From assembly GCA_016764895.1 (NCBI GenBank), contig JAESRA010000189.1:1-43912 (forward strand): a stretch of 43,912 nucleotides of DNA. Direction: 5' to 3'. This document shows positions 19,579-27,615 of this stretch, piece after piece; position 1 is the first letter of the stretch, and the number at the start of each line of letters is the position of its first letter. The notes beneath the pieces are model-generated. The model saw only the letters and a program-made list of their open reading frames with translations, was not told where the DNA came from and searched no databases. This DNA is from Phycisphaerales bacterium. GTDB taxonomy: Bacteria > Planctomycetota > Phycisphaerae > Phycisphaerales > UBA1924. The position numbers and the translations under genes are program-made.

Positions 19579-20088
19579 TTACGGGGTGGTTGGAGGAACA
19601 GTCTCATCAACCGCTTGGTCAGCTTCCTTGGCCGCTTCTTCTGTAGCATCTACAGCGGCATCTTCAGCAACATCTACAGCATTTTCGCCCTCTTGAGCCG
19701 GGGTCGACCCAGCAGCCGCTGGCGATGTGATGATCGGCTGAGGCGGACGCGATTGAGCCGGACGCGTTGCAAAGTTTAGAATAATAGCAAAGACGACAAA
19801 CATCACAAAAATTGCGATTGTTCCCCCGGTCAGTACATCACCGGTTTTGGTACCAAACGCGGTTTGGCCGGCTCCGCCGCCACCACCACCCCCGCCGCCC
19901 CCGCCTCCGCCGAATGCTCCGCCGAGTCCACCACCCTGAGGGCGTTGAATAAGCACGATCAGGATCATCACGATCGAGATCGCCACAAAGCCACCAACAA
20001 GCAGGTTGATGACATACGGATTCATCTGTCCAAGAACGAGCTGGGAAGAAGCGAGGCCGAGCATTTGTGAAGTTGTATCTATAGTCAT
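19579..20088 (-). CDS. secG: Preprotein translocase subunit SecG with long poly-Gly loop and acidic tail
   Basis: A 169-residue SecG-like protein, the small accessory subunit of the SecYEG channel. Transmembrane helix 1 (about 25-45, LLVGGFVAISIVMILIVLIQ) is followed by the family motif RPQGGGLGGAFGG, a run of thirteen Gly, and helix 2 (TGGTIAIFVMFVVFAIIL). E. coli SecG is about 110 residues. The extra length here is a C-terminal Ala/Glu/Asp/Pro-rich tail (about 115-169). I set the start at ATG 20088 (MTIDTTSQM). GGAG lies 12 bases upstream, which is rather far, so the exact start is not certain. Neighbouring tpiA is a common partner of secG in many bacteria. Confidence 0.88.
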   Translation of the reverse strand: MTIDTTSQMLGLASSQLVLGQMNPYVINLLVGGFVAISIVMILIVLIQRPQGGGLGGAFGGGGGGGGGGGGGAGQTAFGTKTGDVLTGGTIAIFVMFVVFAIILNFATRPAQSRPPQPIITSPAAAGSTPAQEGENAVDVAEDAAVDATEEAAKEADQAVDETVPPTTP

Positions 20089-20210
20089 TGGCGTCAAATT
20101 CTCCAAGGGAACACCCGTATCGAGTTTTTTGTCCCGCAATCAAAGGGGTGGCAAGTCTAGGCAGCTGCGCCCCTTGAAGCCGCAGTCCCAACACCCATTC
20201 ACACGCCGAT

Positions 20211-20984
20211 TCATCCCACCAGCGATCCCCGGGCCGCCTCGATAATCCCATAAAAATCATCCGCCTTCAGGCTCGCCCCGCCAATCAGCCCTCCGTCAAC
20301 ATCCGTCATCGCCATCAACTCCCCAGCATTGCTCGGCTTCATGGATCCTCCATAAATAATCCGCATCGCCCCGCCAGCCGCCGGGCTGTACATCCCGCAA
20401 ATCAACGCTCTGATCGCTGCATGGGCGTTCTGGGCGTCCTCCGGGGTGGCGGTTTTGCCAGTCCCAATGGCCCAAACAGGCTCATACGCCAGCACAACCT
20501 TCCCAAGTTGCTCCTCGCTGATCCCAGCGAGCCCCGCCCGGATCTGCCGTTCATTGACAGCATCGGTCTCCCCGGCTTCACGCTCCTCAAGCAGTTCACC
20601 AATACACAGCACCGCCGTCAGTCCAGATTCCAAGACCCGCTTGGTCTTGAGGTTCACCAGTTCATCAGATTCCCCGATCACATGCCGCCGCTCAGAGTGC
20701 CCTGTAAGCACTGTGTTTACGCCGCAATCATTGAGCATTTCAGCCGAGACTTCCCCCGTAAAGGCTCCGTTCCCGTTGTGCCAGATATCTTGAGCTCCAA
20801 GCAGAATCCCACCCTTGATCCGCTCACCGATCCCCATCAGGTACGGAAATGGCGGAAACACCGCAACATCCACGCCTCCGTCCTGCATCAGCCCCCCGAT
20901 CGCGTCGATGAGAGCAAAGCCTTCCTGGGCGTTGGTGTTCATTTTCCAGTTGCTGCCGACAAACGGGGTGCGTTGAGTGTTCAT
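20211..20984 (-). CDS. tpiA: Triosephosphate isomerase
   Basis: A 257-residue TIM-barrel enzyme interconverting dihydroxyacetone phosphate and glyceraldehyde-3-phosphate in glycolysis and gluconeogenesis. The active site is intact: K14 in GSNWKMN, H96 in LTGHSERR, and E168 in YEPVWAIGTG. The phosphate-binding IYGGSMKPSNA segment is near the C-terminus. The length is typical. It heads a probable minus-strand run with secG, yicC, the APH-fold kinase and the PDZ protein. The gap to secG is 122 bases, so secG may also have its own promoter. The gene diverges from the halogenase-like gene. Confidence 0.97.
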   Translation of the reverse strand: MNTQRTPFVGSNWKMNTNAQEGFALIDAIGGLMQDGGVDVAVFPPFPYLMGIGERIKGGILLGAQDIWHNGNGAFTGEVSAEMLNDCGVNTVLTGHSERRHVIGESDELVNLKTKRVLESGLTAVLCIGELLEEREAGETDAVNERQIRAGLAGISEEQLGKVVLAYEPVWAIGTGKTATPEDAQNAHAAIRALICGMYSPAAGGAMRIIYGGSMKPSNAGELMAMTDVDGGLIGGASLKADDFYGIIEAARGSLVG

Positions 20985-21115
20985 TGGGATCGCTCTTTCA
21001 AGTTCTTATGGGACCCAGATGGTGTAGAATCTGGATATCCTTGTTCACAATTCAATCAGAATAGTGTAGTCTGGATGCACGCACAGAACTTATTCATCGA
21101 TCATGGAGTCTCATT
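20985..21115. promoter_or_regulatory. Divergent tpiA/halogenase-like promoter region with a direct repeat
   Basis: A 131-base divergent spacer. A repeat of the form GTGTAG(AA)TCTGGAT occurs at 21022-21036 and 21064-21076, with the ends 40 bases apart, near four helical turns. A weak plus-strand promoter candidate, TTCACA-17-TAGTCT, overlaps the second copy. These could be operator half-sites or paired promoter elements. Only the repeat itself is seen. Confidence 0.35.
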
Positions 21116-22867
21116 ATGTCTGATCAGCCAACCCATTACGACATCGCCATCATCGGAGGCGGCCCATCGGGCACCACCCTCTCGTCGCTGGTGAAAAAAT
21201 ACAACCCCGACCTCTCGATCCTCATCATCGAAAAGGAAAAATTCCCTCGCGAGCATGTGGGTGAATCCCAACTCCCGGGAGTTTCAGTGGTGCTTCACGA
21301 GATGGAGGTTTGGGATAAGGTGGAGGCCGCGAATTTTCCGATCAAACTCGGCGGCTCCTACACCTGGGGCTCAGACAATGGCGCATGGGACTTTGACTTC
21401 TACCCAGCCGAAGAGTTCTCCGACGAAGAACGCCCCGCCAAGTATAAAGGGCAACGCACACACACCGCTTTCCAGGTCGAACGCGACCGCTACGACGAGA
21501 TTCTCCTCCGTCATGCCGAAAGTCACTGGGGCGTTGAGGTCCGCGAAGAAACCATGGTCCGCGAGATCCTCAGAGAGGGCGATCGTGTCATGGGGCTCAA
21601 GCTCGATACGGGCGAGGTCATCACCGCAACCCACTATGTCGATGGTTCTGGTCACCCCGCGCTGCTCCGCAAGGCGATGGGTGTCGAATCCAAACCAACC
21701 GACGGGCTCAAGAATGTCGCCTTCTGGGATTATTACGACAACGCGACCTGGGCCGTCGAGATCGGTATCGGGGGCACTCGTGTCCAGGTCCGTTCACTCC
21801 CCTACGGCTGGATATGGTTCATCCCACTCGGCCCGTCCCGCGCCTCGGTCGGCTTGATCTGCCCAAGCGATTACTACAAAGAATCCGGGCTCACCCCCAA
21901 AGAACTCTTCCACAAAGCACTCAAAGAACAACCCGAAATCAGCGAACTGCTCAAGGATGCCAAAAGTTCAACAGATGAAAATGTGCTGACGACCAAGAAC
22001 TGGTCGCACCTCGCCGACCGCCTCGCCGGGGAAAACTGGTGGATCATCGGCGAAGCCGGCGGGTTCGCAGACCCCATCCTCGCCGCCGGGCTCACCCTCG
22101 CCCACGGCTCGGCCCGACACGCAGCCTATTCGATCCTCGAAATCGAACGCGGCGAGCAAGACACCGAATGGATCAAATCCTTCTACGACGAAAAAAATCG
22201 ACGGAATGTAAACCAGCATATTCGCTTCGCCAAATATTGGTACGCCGCCAATGGATGCTTCACCGATCTCCAAGAACACTGCCAGAAAATTGCCAAAGAC
22301 GCCGGGCTCAAACTCAATCCCTCCCAAGCATGGAGATGGCTCGCCCAAGGCGGGTTCTCAAATCAGAACATCGAGACTGCCGCATTCGGAGCCTTTGATC
22401 TTGGCTCATCGAAAAAACTCGTTGAAATCTTCTCAGGTAAAGAAAGCAAATTTAACATCACCAAGTTCAACCATCTGACGCTCAATCTTAAAAATACCCA
22501 GCAGATAACCCAAGGCAAACTCGCCAACGGAAGCATCGAACAGGTCAAGTCCTATCAACGCGGCGAAGCGATCCTCCCCTACACAGGGCTCTGGAAGCAG
22601 ATTATCGATGTTCTCAAGGTCGAAACTGATTTTCAAACAATCTTCGAGAGTCTCCAAGCCGCCGTGCTTCAAGGGTCGGACAAAGGGGCCCAGAAGACAA
22701 TCATGTTTCAGTATGTCCAGGTTCTGGAAGCGATGCTCATTGACGGATGGATCATTGGAAAGCACAACAAGAATCGCCCAAAGTTCACTCTCAATACGGG
22801 TGGCAGCCGCATGATCCGATCGGCAGCGGAAGGCCAACAAGCGGTCAAAGATTCGAAATCCAGATAG
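21116..22867 (+). CDS. Flavin-dependent halogenase-like oxidoreductase
   Basis: A 583-residue FAD enzyme. The Rossmann dinucleotide motif GGGPSG is at 14-19. HVGESQLPG (48-56) follows as in FAD-dependent halogenases and related monooxygenases. The halogenase hallmark WxWxIP is exact at 232-237 (WIWFIP). K77 in FPIKLGGSYTWG sits where halogenases carry the Lys that holds hypohalous acid. The FxxPxxSxG motif is present as F317-ADPILAAG325, with Ala replacing Ser at 323. The Glu specific to tryptophan halogenases is absent, so a phenol/pyrrole-type or unexplored substrate is more likely. The last ~180 residues are unassigned. No carrier protein or biosynthetic cluster is adjacent. It could also be a halogenase-fold monooxygenase. 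Confidence 0.8.
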   Translation: MSDQPTHYDIAIIGGGPSGTTLSSLVKKYNPDLSILIIEKEKFPREHVGESQLPGVSVVLHEMEVWDKVEAANFPIKLGGSYTWGSDNGAWDFDFYPAEEFSDEERPAKYKGQRTHTAFQVERDRYDEILLRHAESHWGVEVREETMVREILREGDRVMGLKLDTGEVITATHYVDGSGHPALLRKAMGVESKPTDGLKNVAFWDYYDNATWAVEIGIGGTRVQVRSLPYGWIWFIPLGPSRASVGLICPSDYYKESGLTPKELFHKALKEQPEISELLKDAKSSTDENVLTTKNWSHLADRLAGENWWIIGEAGGFADPILAAGLTLAHGSARHAAYSILEIERGEQDTEWIKSFYDEKNRRNVNQHIRFAKYWYAANGCFTDLQEHCQKIAKDAGLKLNPSQAWRWLAQGGFSNQNIETAAFGAFDLGSSKKLVEIFSGKESKFNITKFNHLTLNLKNTQQITQGKLANGSIEQVKSYQRGEAILPYTGLWKQIIDVLKVETDFQTIFESLQAAVLQGSDKGAQKTIMFQYVQVLEAMLIDGWIIGKHNKNRPKFTLNTGGSRMIRSAAEGQQAVKDSKSR

Positions 22868-22871
22868 CTCA

Positions 22872-22886
22872 CTCGTTAGAAACGAG
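22872..22886. terminator. Small hairpin after the halogenase-like gene
   Basis: Inverted repeat CTCGTT-AGA-AACGAG begins 5 bases after the stop codon at 22867. The stem is 6 bp and there is no T-tract on either strand. It may be a weak transcript end or an mRNA-protecting hairpin. The call is tentative. Confidence 0.3.
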
Positions 22887-22901
22887 AACCTGCAATCATC
22901 G

Positions 22902-22951
22902 CGGGGTCAAACGGGGTCAAACGGGGTCAAACGGGGTCAAACGGGGTCAAA
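22902..22951. repeat. Five perfect tandem copies of a 10-bp unit (CGGGGTCAAA)
   Basis: Five identical consecutive decamers lie between two convergent genes. The last unit supplies the TGA stop (22947-22949, minus strand) of the WecA-type gene. The period is close to one DNA helical turn. It is not a CRISPR array: there are no spacers and the unit is far too short. The array may vary in copy number between strains. Confidence 0.95.
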
Positions 22952-24248
22952 CGGATTTGTTATTGCCCGGGACCTGCGTCTGCGCTTCGTGCTGTGATCG
23001 GCGAGCGATCTTAATCGCATACACCCCGATGTAGAACGCAACAAGCAGCACCAAAGCATATATAAACCGCGCCTGGAACTTGCTCAAAAGCACGCCCAAT
23101 ACACAGAACACAAGCCCGATCCCGTAGAGCGCAAACACCGCCCCCTTGACTCCCAGCGAACGCTTGAGCATATGGTGCAGATGGTCAGCATCGGGATCAG
23201 ACATCTTCTTGCCCGCAAGCTTGCGCCGGATAATCGCCAGCATCGTGTCGATGATGGGGATCGAATAGATAATCAATCCCGCAAAAACCAAGCTCGTTTG
23301 GCCTGTATCACCCAACGACAAAATCATCAGCGCCGAGCAATACCCCAGCAATAACGACCCGGTATCCCCCAAGAAGATCGCAGCCGGATTAAAATTATGA
23401 GGCAAGAACCCCATGCACGCCCCAAGAATCGCAAGCCCAACAATAATCCGAGGCCCATCCATCGGCCCATTGTCAGCAAGCGCCATCCCCGCAGCAATAA
23501 ACAAGAACCCGACCATCGCAATCGAGGTCACACCGGTCAGCAACCCATCGAGCCCGTCAATAAAATTCGACGCGTTGGTCGCCCCAAGCACAAAGACCGC
23601 GATCACCACAGTCCCAGACCAATATATAAAGTCCAGTTCCACCGAAGCCCCAAAGCCAGGAATGGTCATCGGGAGCGGAATCTCATAGATAAGCTCTGGA
23701 TTATGGAGCAGCCGACCAAGCGTGGGCCTGAGCACCCCTTCAGCAACATTAACACCCACATCACCGATCGCCAGAGCCGCAGCCGCCATCAACTGCCCGC
23801 CAAGCTTGACGCGCGCTGAAACACCTTTGATATCGTCGATCAATCCGACAATCACAATGATCGTCATCCCAAGGGCAATCCAAGGCGGCACCTGAGGCGT
23901 AAAGACACCGTCCGTAAGATTTTCAGGTCCGATCTCGTGGTATTCGATCATGCCAGGAACTGAGTCGGCAAAGTACGAATACATAATCCCGGCCATGATC
24001 CCGACATACACCGCAACACCACCAAGATACGCGATCGGCATCTTGTGCTGCTTGCGAGCTTCATCAGGATGATCCACAATCCCATTGGAAATCGCTAAAC
24101 GACGAACCAAAGGCGTAATCAAAACCGTCACCAAAAACGCGATCACAAAGACCCCGATGTACCCCTGGAGAATCCCCAATGCAGGCGCTGGGGCCGACGG
24201 TGGAGTTTCGACGACCGCCGGGATGACATTGAGCAGAGAAAGAAGCAT
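22947..24248 (-). CDS. WecA/MraY-type polyprenyl-phosphate glycosyl-1-phosphate transferase
   Basis: A 433-residue polytopic membrane enzyme with about ten to eleven hydrophobic segments. It would start glycan synthesis by moving a sugar-1-phosphate (often GlcNAc-1-P) onto undecaprenyl phosphate at the inner membrane. The magnesium-site motifs are visible: GLIDDIKG, NFIDGLDG, FLGDTGS, and the His-rich loop DADHLHHMLKR. It resembles WecA/TagO more than MraY of peptidoglycan synthesis, and it lies in an export locus. ATG 24248 overlaps the stop of the upstream epimerase gene (TGATG), with AAGGGG nearby, so translation is probably coupled. Its TGA stop is formed by the tandem repeat. Confidence 0.92.
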   Translation of the reverse strand: MLLSLLNVIPAVVETPPSAPAPALGILQGYIGVFVIAFLVTVLITPLVRRLAISNGIVDHPDEARKQHKMPIAYLGGVAVYVGIMAGIMYSYFADSVPGMIEYHEIGPENLTDGVFTPQVPPWIALGMTIIVIVGLIDDIKGVSARVKLGGQLMAAAALAIGDVGVNVAEGVLRPTLGRLLHNPELIYEIPLPMTIPGFGASVELDFIYWSGTVVIAVFVLGATNASNFIDGLDGLLTGVTSIAMVGFLFIAAGMALADNGPMDGPRIIVGLAILGACMGFLPHNFNPAAIFLGDTGSLLLGYCSALMILSLGDTGQTSLVFAGLIIYSIPIIDTMLAIIRRKLAGKKMSDPDADHLHHMLKRSLGVKGAVFALYGIGLVFCVLGVLLSKFQARFIYALVLLVAFYIGVYAIKIARRSQHEAQTQVPGNNKSV

Positions 24249-25270
24249 CACGAGGCCCCTTCCGTCATCTGCGATCCTGATCGTGCAAACTCGGCCATAT
24301 CGTGGATCGTGTCTTTGAGTCCATAGTCATATTCAAACTCAACAAATGAACGCAGTCGTGTCAGGTCAGGCCTCCGGTGCCGGAGATCTTCAAACCCGGC
24401 GGGGTACGCCTCTGAATACTCCACCCGTTGAATGGTTGACGAAGAGTTCAGTTCTTGGATCACAAGTTGAGCCAGTTCAATGATCGAGATGGAGAGATCA
24501 GATCCCACATTGATCACCTGTCCATGGGACTCAGGGCATGCAAGGAGTTTGGGAAGCACTCCAACAACATCCCGCACATCACAGAAGCACCGTGATTGCA
24601 GCCCATCGCCGAAGACCCGCAACGGCTGCCCGTCAAGTGCCGATTGCACAAACCGCGGGAGCACCATCCCATAGCTGCCAAGCTGCCTTGGCCCGACCGT
24701 GTTAAAGAATCGGGCGACCACCACAGGCAACTGATGTTGTTCCCCGTAGGCAAGAGCCAAGTATTCATCAATGGCCTTGGTGTGTGCATACGACCATCGT
24801 TTGATCGAGGTCGGTCCATAAATAGAGTCGTCTTCTTCAGAGAAGACGCTGGCTCCGGGCTTGCCGTAGACCTCTGAAGACGAGGCGATGAAAGTGGGGG
24901 GGGATCCGTTCTTGCTTGCAAACTCAAGGATCGCGTCGGTCTGCAGAAAGTTGGTTCTGATCGATCCGATGGGATCTTTGAGCACAAGGTCCACCCCGAC
25001 TGCGGCGGCAAGGTGATAAATCAGATCAAACCGAGCATCATCACCAGAGAGATCATCAAGCCCATCGCTGAGATTGCTCCGGGTAAACCCGACCCGTTCT
25101 CCATGGTGGCTCAAATTGTCTTGAGTACCGGTCGAGCAGTTATCGATCACGAGAATTTGATCGCCCATCGACACATGATGATCCACCAGGTGCGAGCCGA
25201 TAAACCCCGCCCCGCCGGTGATCAGCACTCGCCTGGAGCGAGCCTGTGGTTCTGGGGATAAAGATGCCAA
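24248..25270 (-). CDS. NAD-dependent NDP-sugar epimerase/dehydratase (extended SDR)
   Basis: A 340-residue sugar-nucleotide enzyme. It has the NAD-binding motif TGGAGFIG (about 18-25), the SSSEVYG active-site Ser/Thr strand (about 130-136), and the catalytic Y161-AHT-K165 pair. It further shows RFFNTVGPRQ and a FGDGLQSRCF-CDVRDVV segment, as in UDP-glucuronate decarboxylase or UDP-glucose/GlcNAc 4-epimerase relatives. The exact substrate cannot be fixed. The start is a TTG at 25270 with GGAAGG about eight bases upstream; no ATG precedes the conserved fold. It would supply a sugar nucleotide for the polysaccharide made by this locus. The spacing to the upstream Wzz/BY-kinase gene is 39 bases. 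Confidence 0.9.
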   Translation of the reverse strand: MASLSPEPQARSRRVLITGGAGFIGSHLVDHHVSMGDQILVIDNCSTGTQDNLSHHGERVGFTRSNLSDGLDDLSGDDARFDLIYHLAAAVGVDLVLKDPIGSIRTNFLQTDAILEFASKNGSPPTFIASSSEVYGKPGASVFSEEDDSIYGPTSIKRWSYAHTKAIDEYLALAYGEQHQLPVVVARFFNTVGPRQLGSYGMVLPRFVQSALDGQPLRVFGDGLQSRCFCDVRDVVGVLPKLLACPESHGQVINVGSDLSISIIELAQLVIQELNSSSTIQRVEYSEAYPAGFEDLRHRRPDLTRLRSFVEFEYDYGLKDTIHDMAEFARSGSQMTEGAS

Positions 25271-25309
25271 TGGTGTGCCTTCCGATCGCAGCGGGTCTAA
25301 GCGATGAGT

Positions 25310-27535
25310 TTACGCCGCTGTATCTTTGGGAGAGACTTTGGATGTCTCCTCTTTGGATCGATAGTTGAATGAGGTGCGGATATTCTTGCGCATGTACCCG
25401 CCCGCAGCACTCCGTACCGCGTTGACCAGTACCCCAAGGAACTCGGCACTGCTTTCATTGAACTCACGAGACATCCGGGCGACTTGCCCGCGTTTCTCGC
25501 TCATTGCGCGTACTACAAGCATCGAAGCATCCGCCATATTGGACAAGATGACCGCGTCACCAGCGACGATCGCCGGAGCGACATCGATCAGCACGAGGTC
25601 ATAGTTCTCCTTTGTTTGCTGGAGAAGTTGCTTCATCTTCTGACTACTCAGTTGCTCGGCCATGCGATTCTTTGAACTACCAACCTGCAGCACACTGAGC
25701 CCGTCGTTGACTTTAATAACACAAGATTCCAGCGAACTCTCGCCTGCAAGCACATCACTAAGCCCAGGTCCAGCCTTGAGCCCAAGAGCCGTATGGATTC
25801 CAGGCCTGCGAATATTGGCATCGATGATGAGCGTCTTGGTGCCATTGGCCACCAAAGACTGAGCCAGATTCGTGATCACACTCGTCGCCCCGGATTGAGG
25901 CATCGCCCCAACAACAACCAGCGAATGATGCCCGGCTCGATGAATCGAGGCACTGACATTGGTCCGGAGTTGTCGAATATGCTCAGCAAATACAGAATCG
26001 GGTGCATCGGCAAACGCGGTACTGATGGTTTTGGGTGCCGATGGATCCTCACAAGCATCCAAAAGCATTCCGAGCGATCGTGTTCTGGGGATCATTCGAA
26101 TATCAGATGCACTCTGAATCCGTTGATCGAGCATTTCAAAGAGAACGATCACGCCGACGGTCAGACCAACAACAATAAGCATGCCCGCAGGGACGATGAC
26201 AAAGAGGACCGGGAAGGTCGGAAGATCAGGAACCGTTGCGGCCACCTTAACCTCGACACGCTGCGCGCTGGTCAAGCCCGCCGCGGCCTGAAGATCAGAG
26301 AGTGATTTCTCTTGCTCACCCATCTGCGCAATCCGGGCATCGATCTGGCGATCTATATCAGAAATCTCTTCGCCGATACGAGTAAGCTCTGTCAGCTTCT
26401 CTTCGAGAACTTCTTTCTGTGCAAAGAGTTCAGATTCCTGAGCCCGAAGTTGCTGGATCGTAATGATGGTACTCTGCACGCGAGACTCGAATGCCTCACG
26501 GAGCAACTCTTCGCGAGCACCCTCAATCTTCCGATTGTGCGCATCAATTTGAGCAATAGTCTGCTTGTACTGGCGGTGGTCAGGCTGAATGCCGGTTGCC
26601 TGAAGCGCAACTAGAGATGTTTCAAGCCGCTTGATTTCCTGTTTAAAGGTCAGCATCATGACCGATGTTTCGATCTGGGCACGCAGCGCAGAATCGTACT
26701 CGATCCCGGTATCTCTCTGGAGCTGGGCATCATCGTTTGCACGAATTACAGAGAGTGCTTCAAGCGATTGCTGAATCCCGAGCAGTTCCGAGTTAATAAG
26801 TGTCAACTGCACCGAGGCTGTGGACTCGTCAGACTGAATCGAATCGATCCGCCCTTCGCGCACCAGCCGTATCTTTTGCCCTGTGAGTTCTGCAATCGAA
26901 ACATTGGTTGCCCGGATCGAATCCTGAATAGCCTTGCGCCGAGAGACAATGTCTCGTTTGTATTGTGTATCAAGATCGCCGAGGTACGCATCCTTGACCA
27001 TGGTCACAAGACCCGCAGCATCATTCCTGTCGCGAGTTGTTACCGCAAGGCGGATGAGAAAGGTGTTGGGAAGACTGTACGCCCGGACCATGCTTTCGAA
27101 ATCTTTGATCGCATTGACGACATCAATGTTTCCTTGTTTCATGTAGTGGCTGCTCCAGCGAGGCGCAAGACTCGTGAGCCGAGGGTCGTTGATGACCTTA
27201 CTCAGAATGTAGGTGTCCTTGATCGTTGCAACCTGTGTCCCGATAAACCGATCCATCTCGGTTTCATCAACCCGCGCCACACTAATCACTTCAACGGCCT
27301 CTTCAGCCGGAGAACATTCGAAGATAATCTCAGAAGTATACAGCGGGGCAAGCCGGGCAAGGGCAAAGTACGAAACGATGCCAACGACAACCCCTACAAA
27401 CACAGAAGCAATAAGCGTGAACTTGTACTTATGAAGAAGTTTAATAGGGTCAATCGAAACCCCGGCCGCAGCACTCGGTGCTTGGGGAGGGCGATTGGCG
27501 GGGCCAGGCTTGGCGGAAGGTGGTGTATTGCTCAT
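25310..27535 (-). CDS. Wzz/BY-kinase fusion with degenerate ATP-binding site
   Basis: A 741-residue inner-membrane protein of the polysaccharide co-polymerase type. It has a Pro-rich N-terminus, a first transmembrane helix (about 38-60), and a long periplasmic coiled-coil region. A second helix (about 445-470) precedes a cytoplasmic MinD/BY-kinase-like ATPase domain. Such proteins set chain length and couple synthesis to export. The Walker A site should read GxGK(S/T) but reads S-G549-A550-T551-S552, so the invariant Lys is Ala. Walker A' reads IID572-A-N574, with Asn for the second Asp. Walker B (LVLIDVAPA) keeps its Asp. The C-terminus has only two Tyr and no tyrosine cluster. Autokinase activity is therefore doubtful. 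Confidence 0.9.
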   Translation of the reverse strand: MSNTPPSAKPGPANRPPQAPSAAAGVSIDPIKLLHKYKFTLIASVFVGVVVGIVSYFALARLAPLYTSEIIFECSPAEEAVEVISVARVDETEMDRFIGTQVATIKDTYILSKVINDPRLTSLAPRWSSHYMKQGNIDVVNAIKDFESMVRAYSLPNTFLIRLAVTTRDRNDAAGLVTMVKDAYLGDLDTQYKRDIVSRRKAIQDSIRATNVSIAELTGQKIRLVREGRIDSIQSDESTASVQLTLINSELLGIQQSLEALSVIRANDDAQLQRDTGIEYDSALRAQIETSVMMLTFKQEIKRLETSLVALQATGIQPDHRQYKQTIAQIDAHNRKIEGAREELLREAFESRVQSTIITIQQLRAQESELFAQKEVLEEKLTELTRIGEEISDIDRQIDARIAQMGEQEKSLSDLQAAAGLTSAQRVEVKVAATVPDLPTFPVLFVIVPAGMLIVVGLTVGVIVLFEMLDQRIQSASDIRMIPRTRSLGMLLDACEDPSAPKTISTAFADAPDSVFAEHIRQLRTNVSASIHRAGHHSLVVVGAMPQSGATSVITNLAQSLVANGTKTLIIDANIRRPGIHTALGLKAGPGLSDVLAGESSLESCVIKVNDGLSVLQVGSSKNRMAEQLSSQKMKQLLQQTKENYDLVLIDVAPAIVAGDAVILSNMADASMLVVRAMSEKRGQVARMSREFNESSAEFLGVLVNAVRSAAGGYMRKNIRTSFNYRSKEETSKVSPKDTAA

Positions 27536-27615
27536 GACGGTTCTGTCGTCCTGTGTTTCGGCCAGTGACCGATTCTGGGTATATTTGGGCGTACTCTAAT
27601 TATCGTCCCAATTCT

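Noticed and set aside
20145-20175. AAGGGG/CCCCTT inverted repeat between tpiA and secG as a terminator
   Set aside because: The stem is only 6 bp with a long loop and no T-tract, and it overlaps a candidate secG promoter element.
22902-22951. Possible CRISPR array
   Set aside because: Units are 10 bp with no spacers and there are no cas genes in the window.
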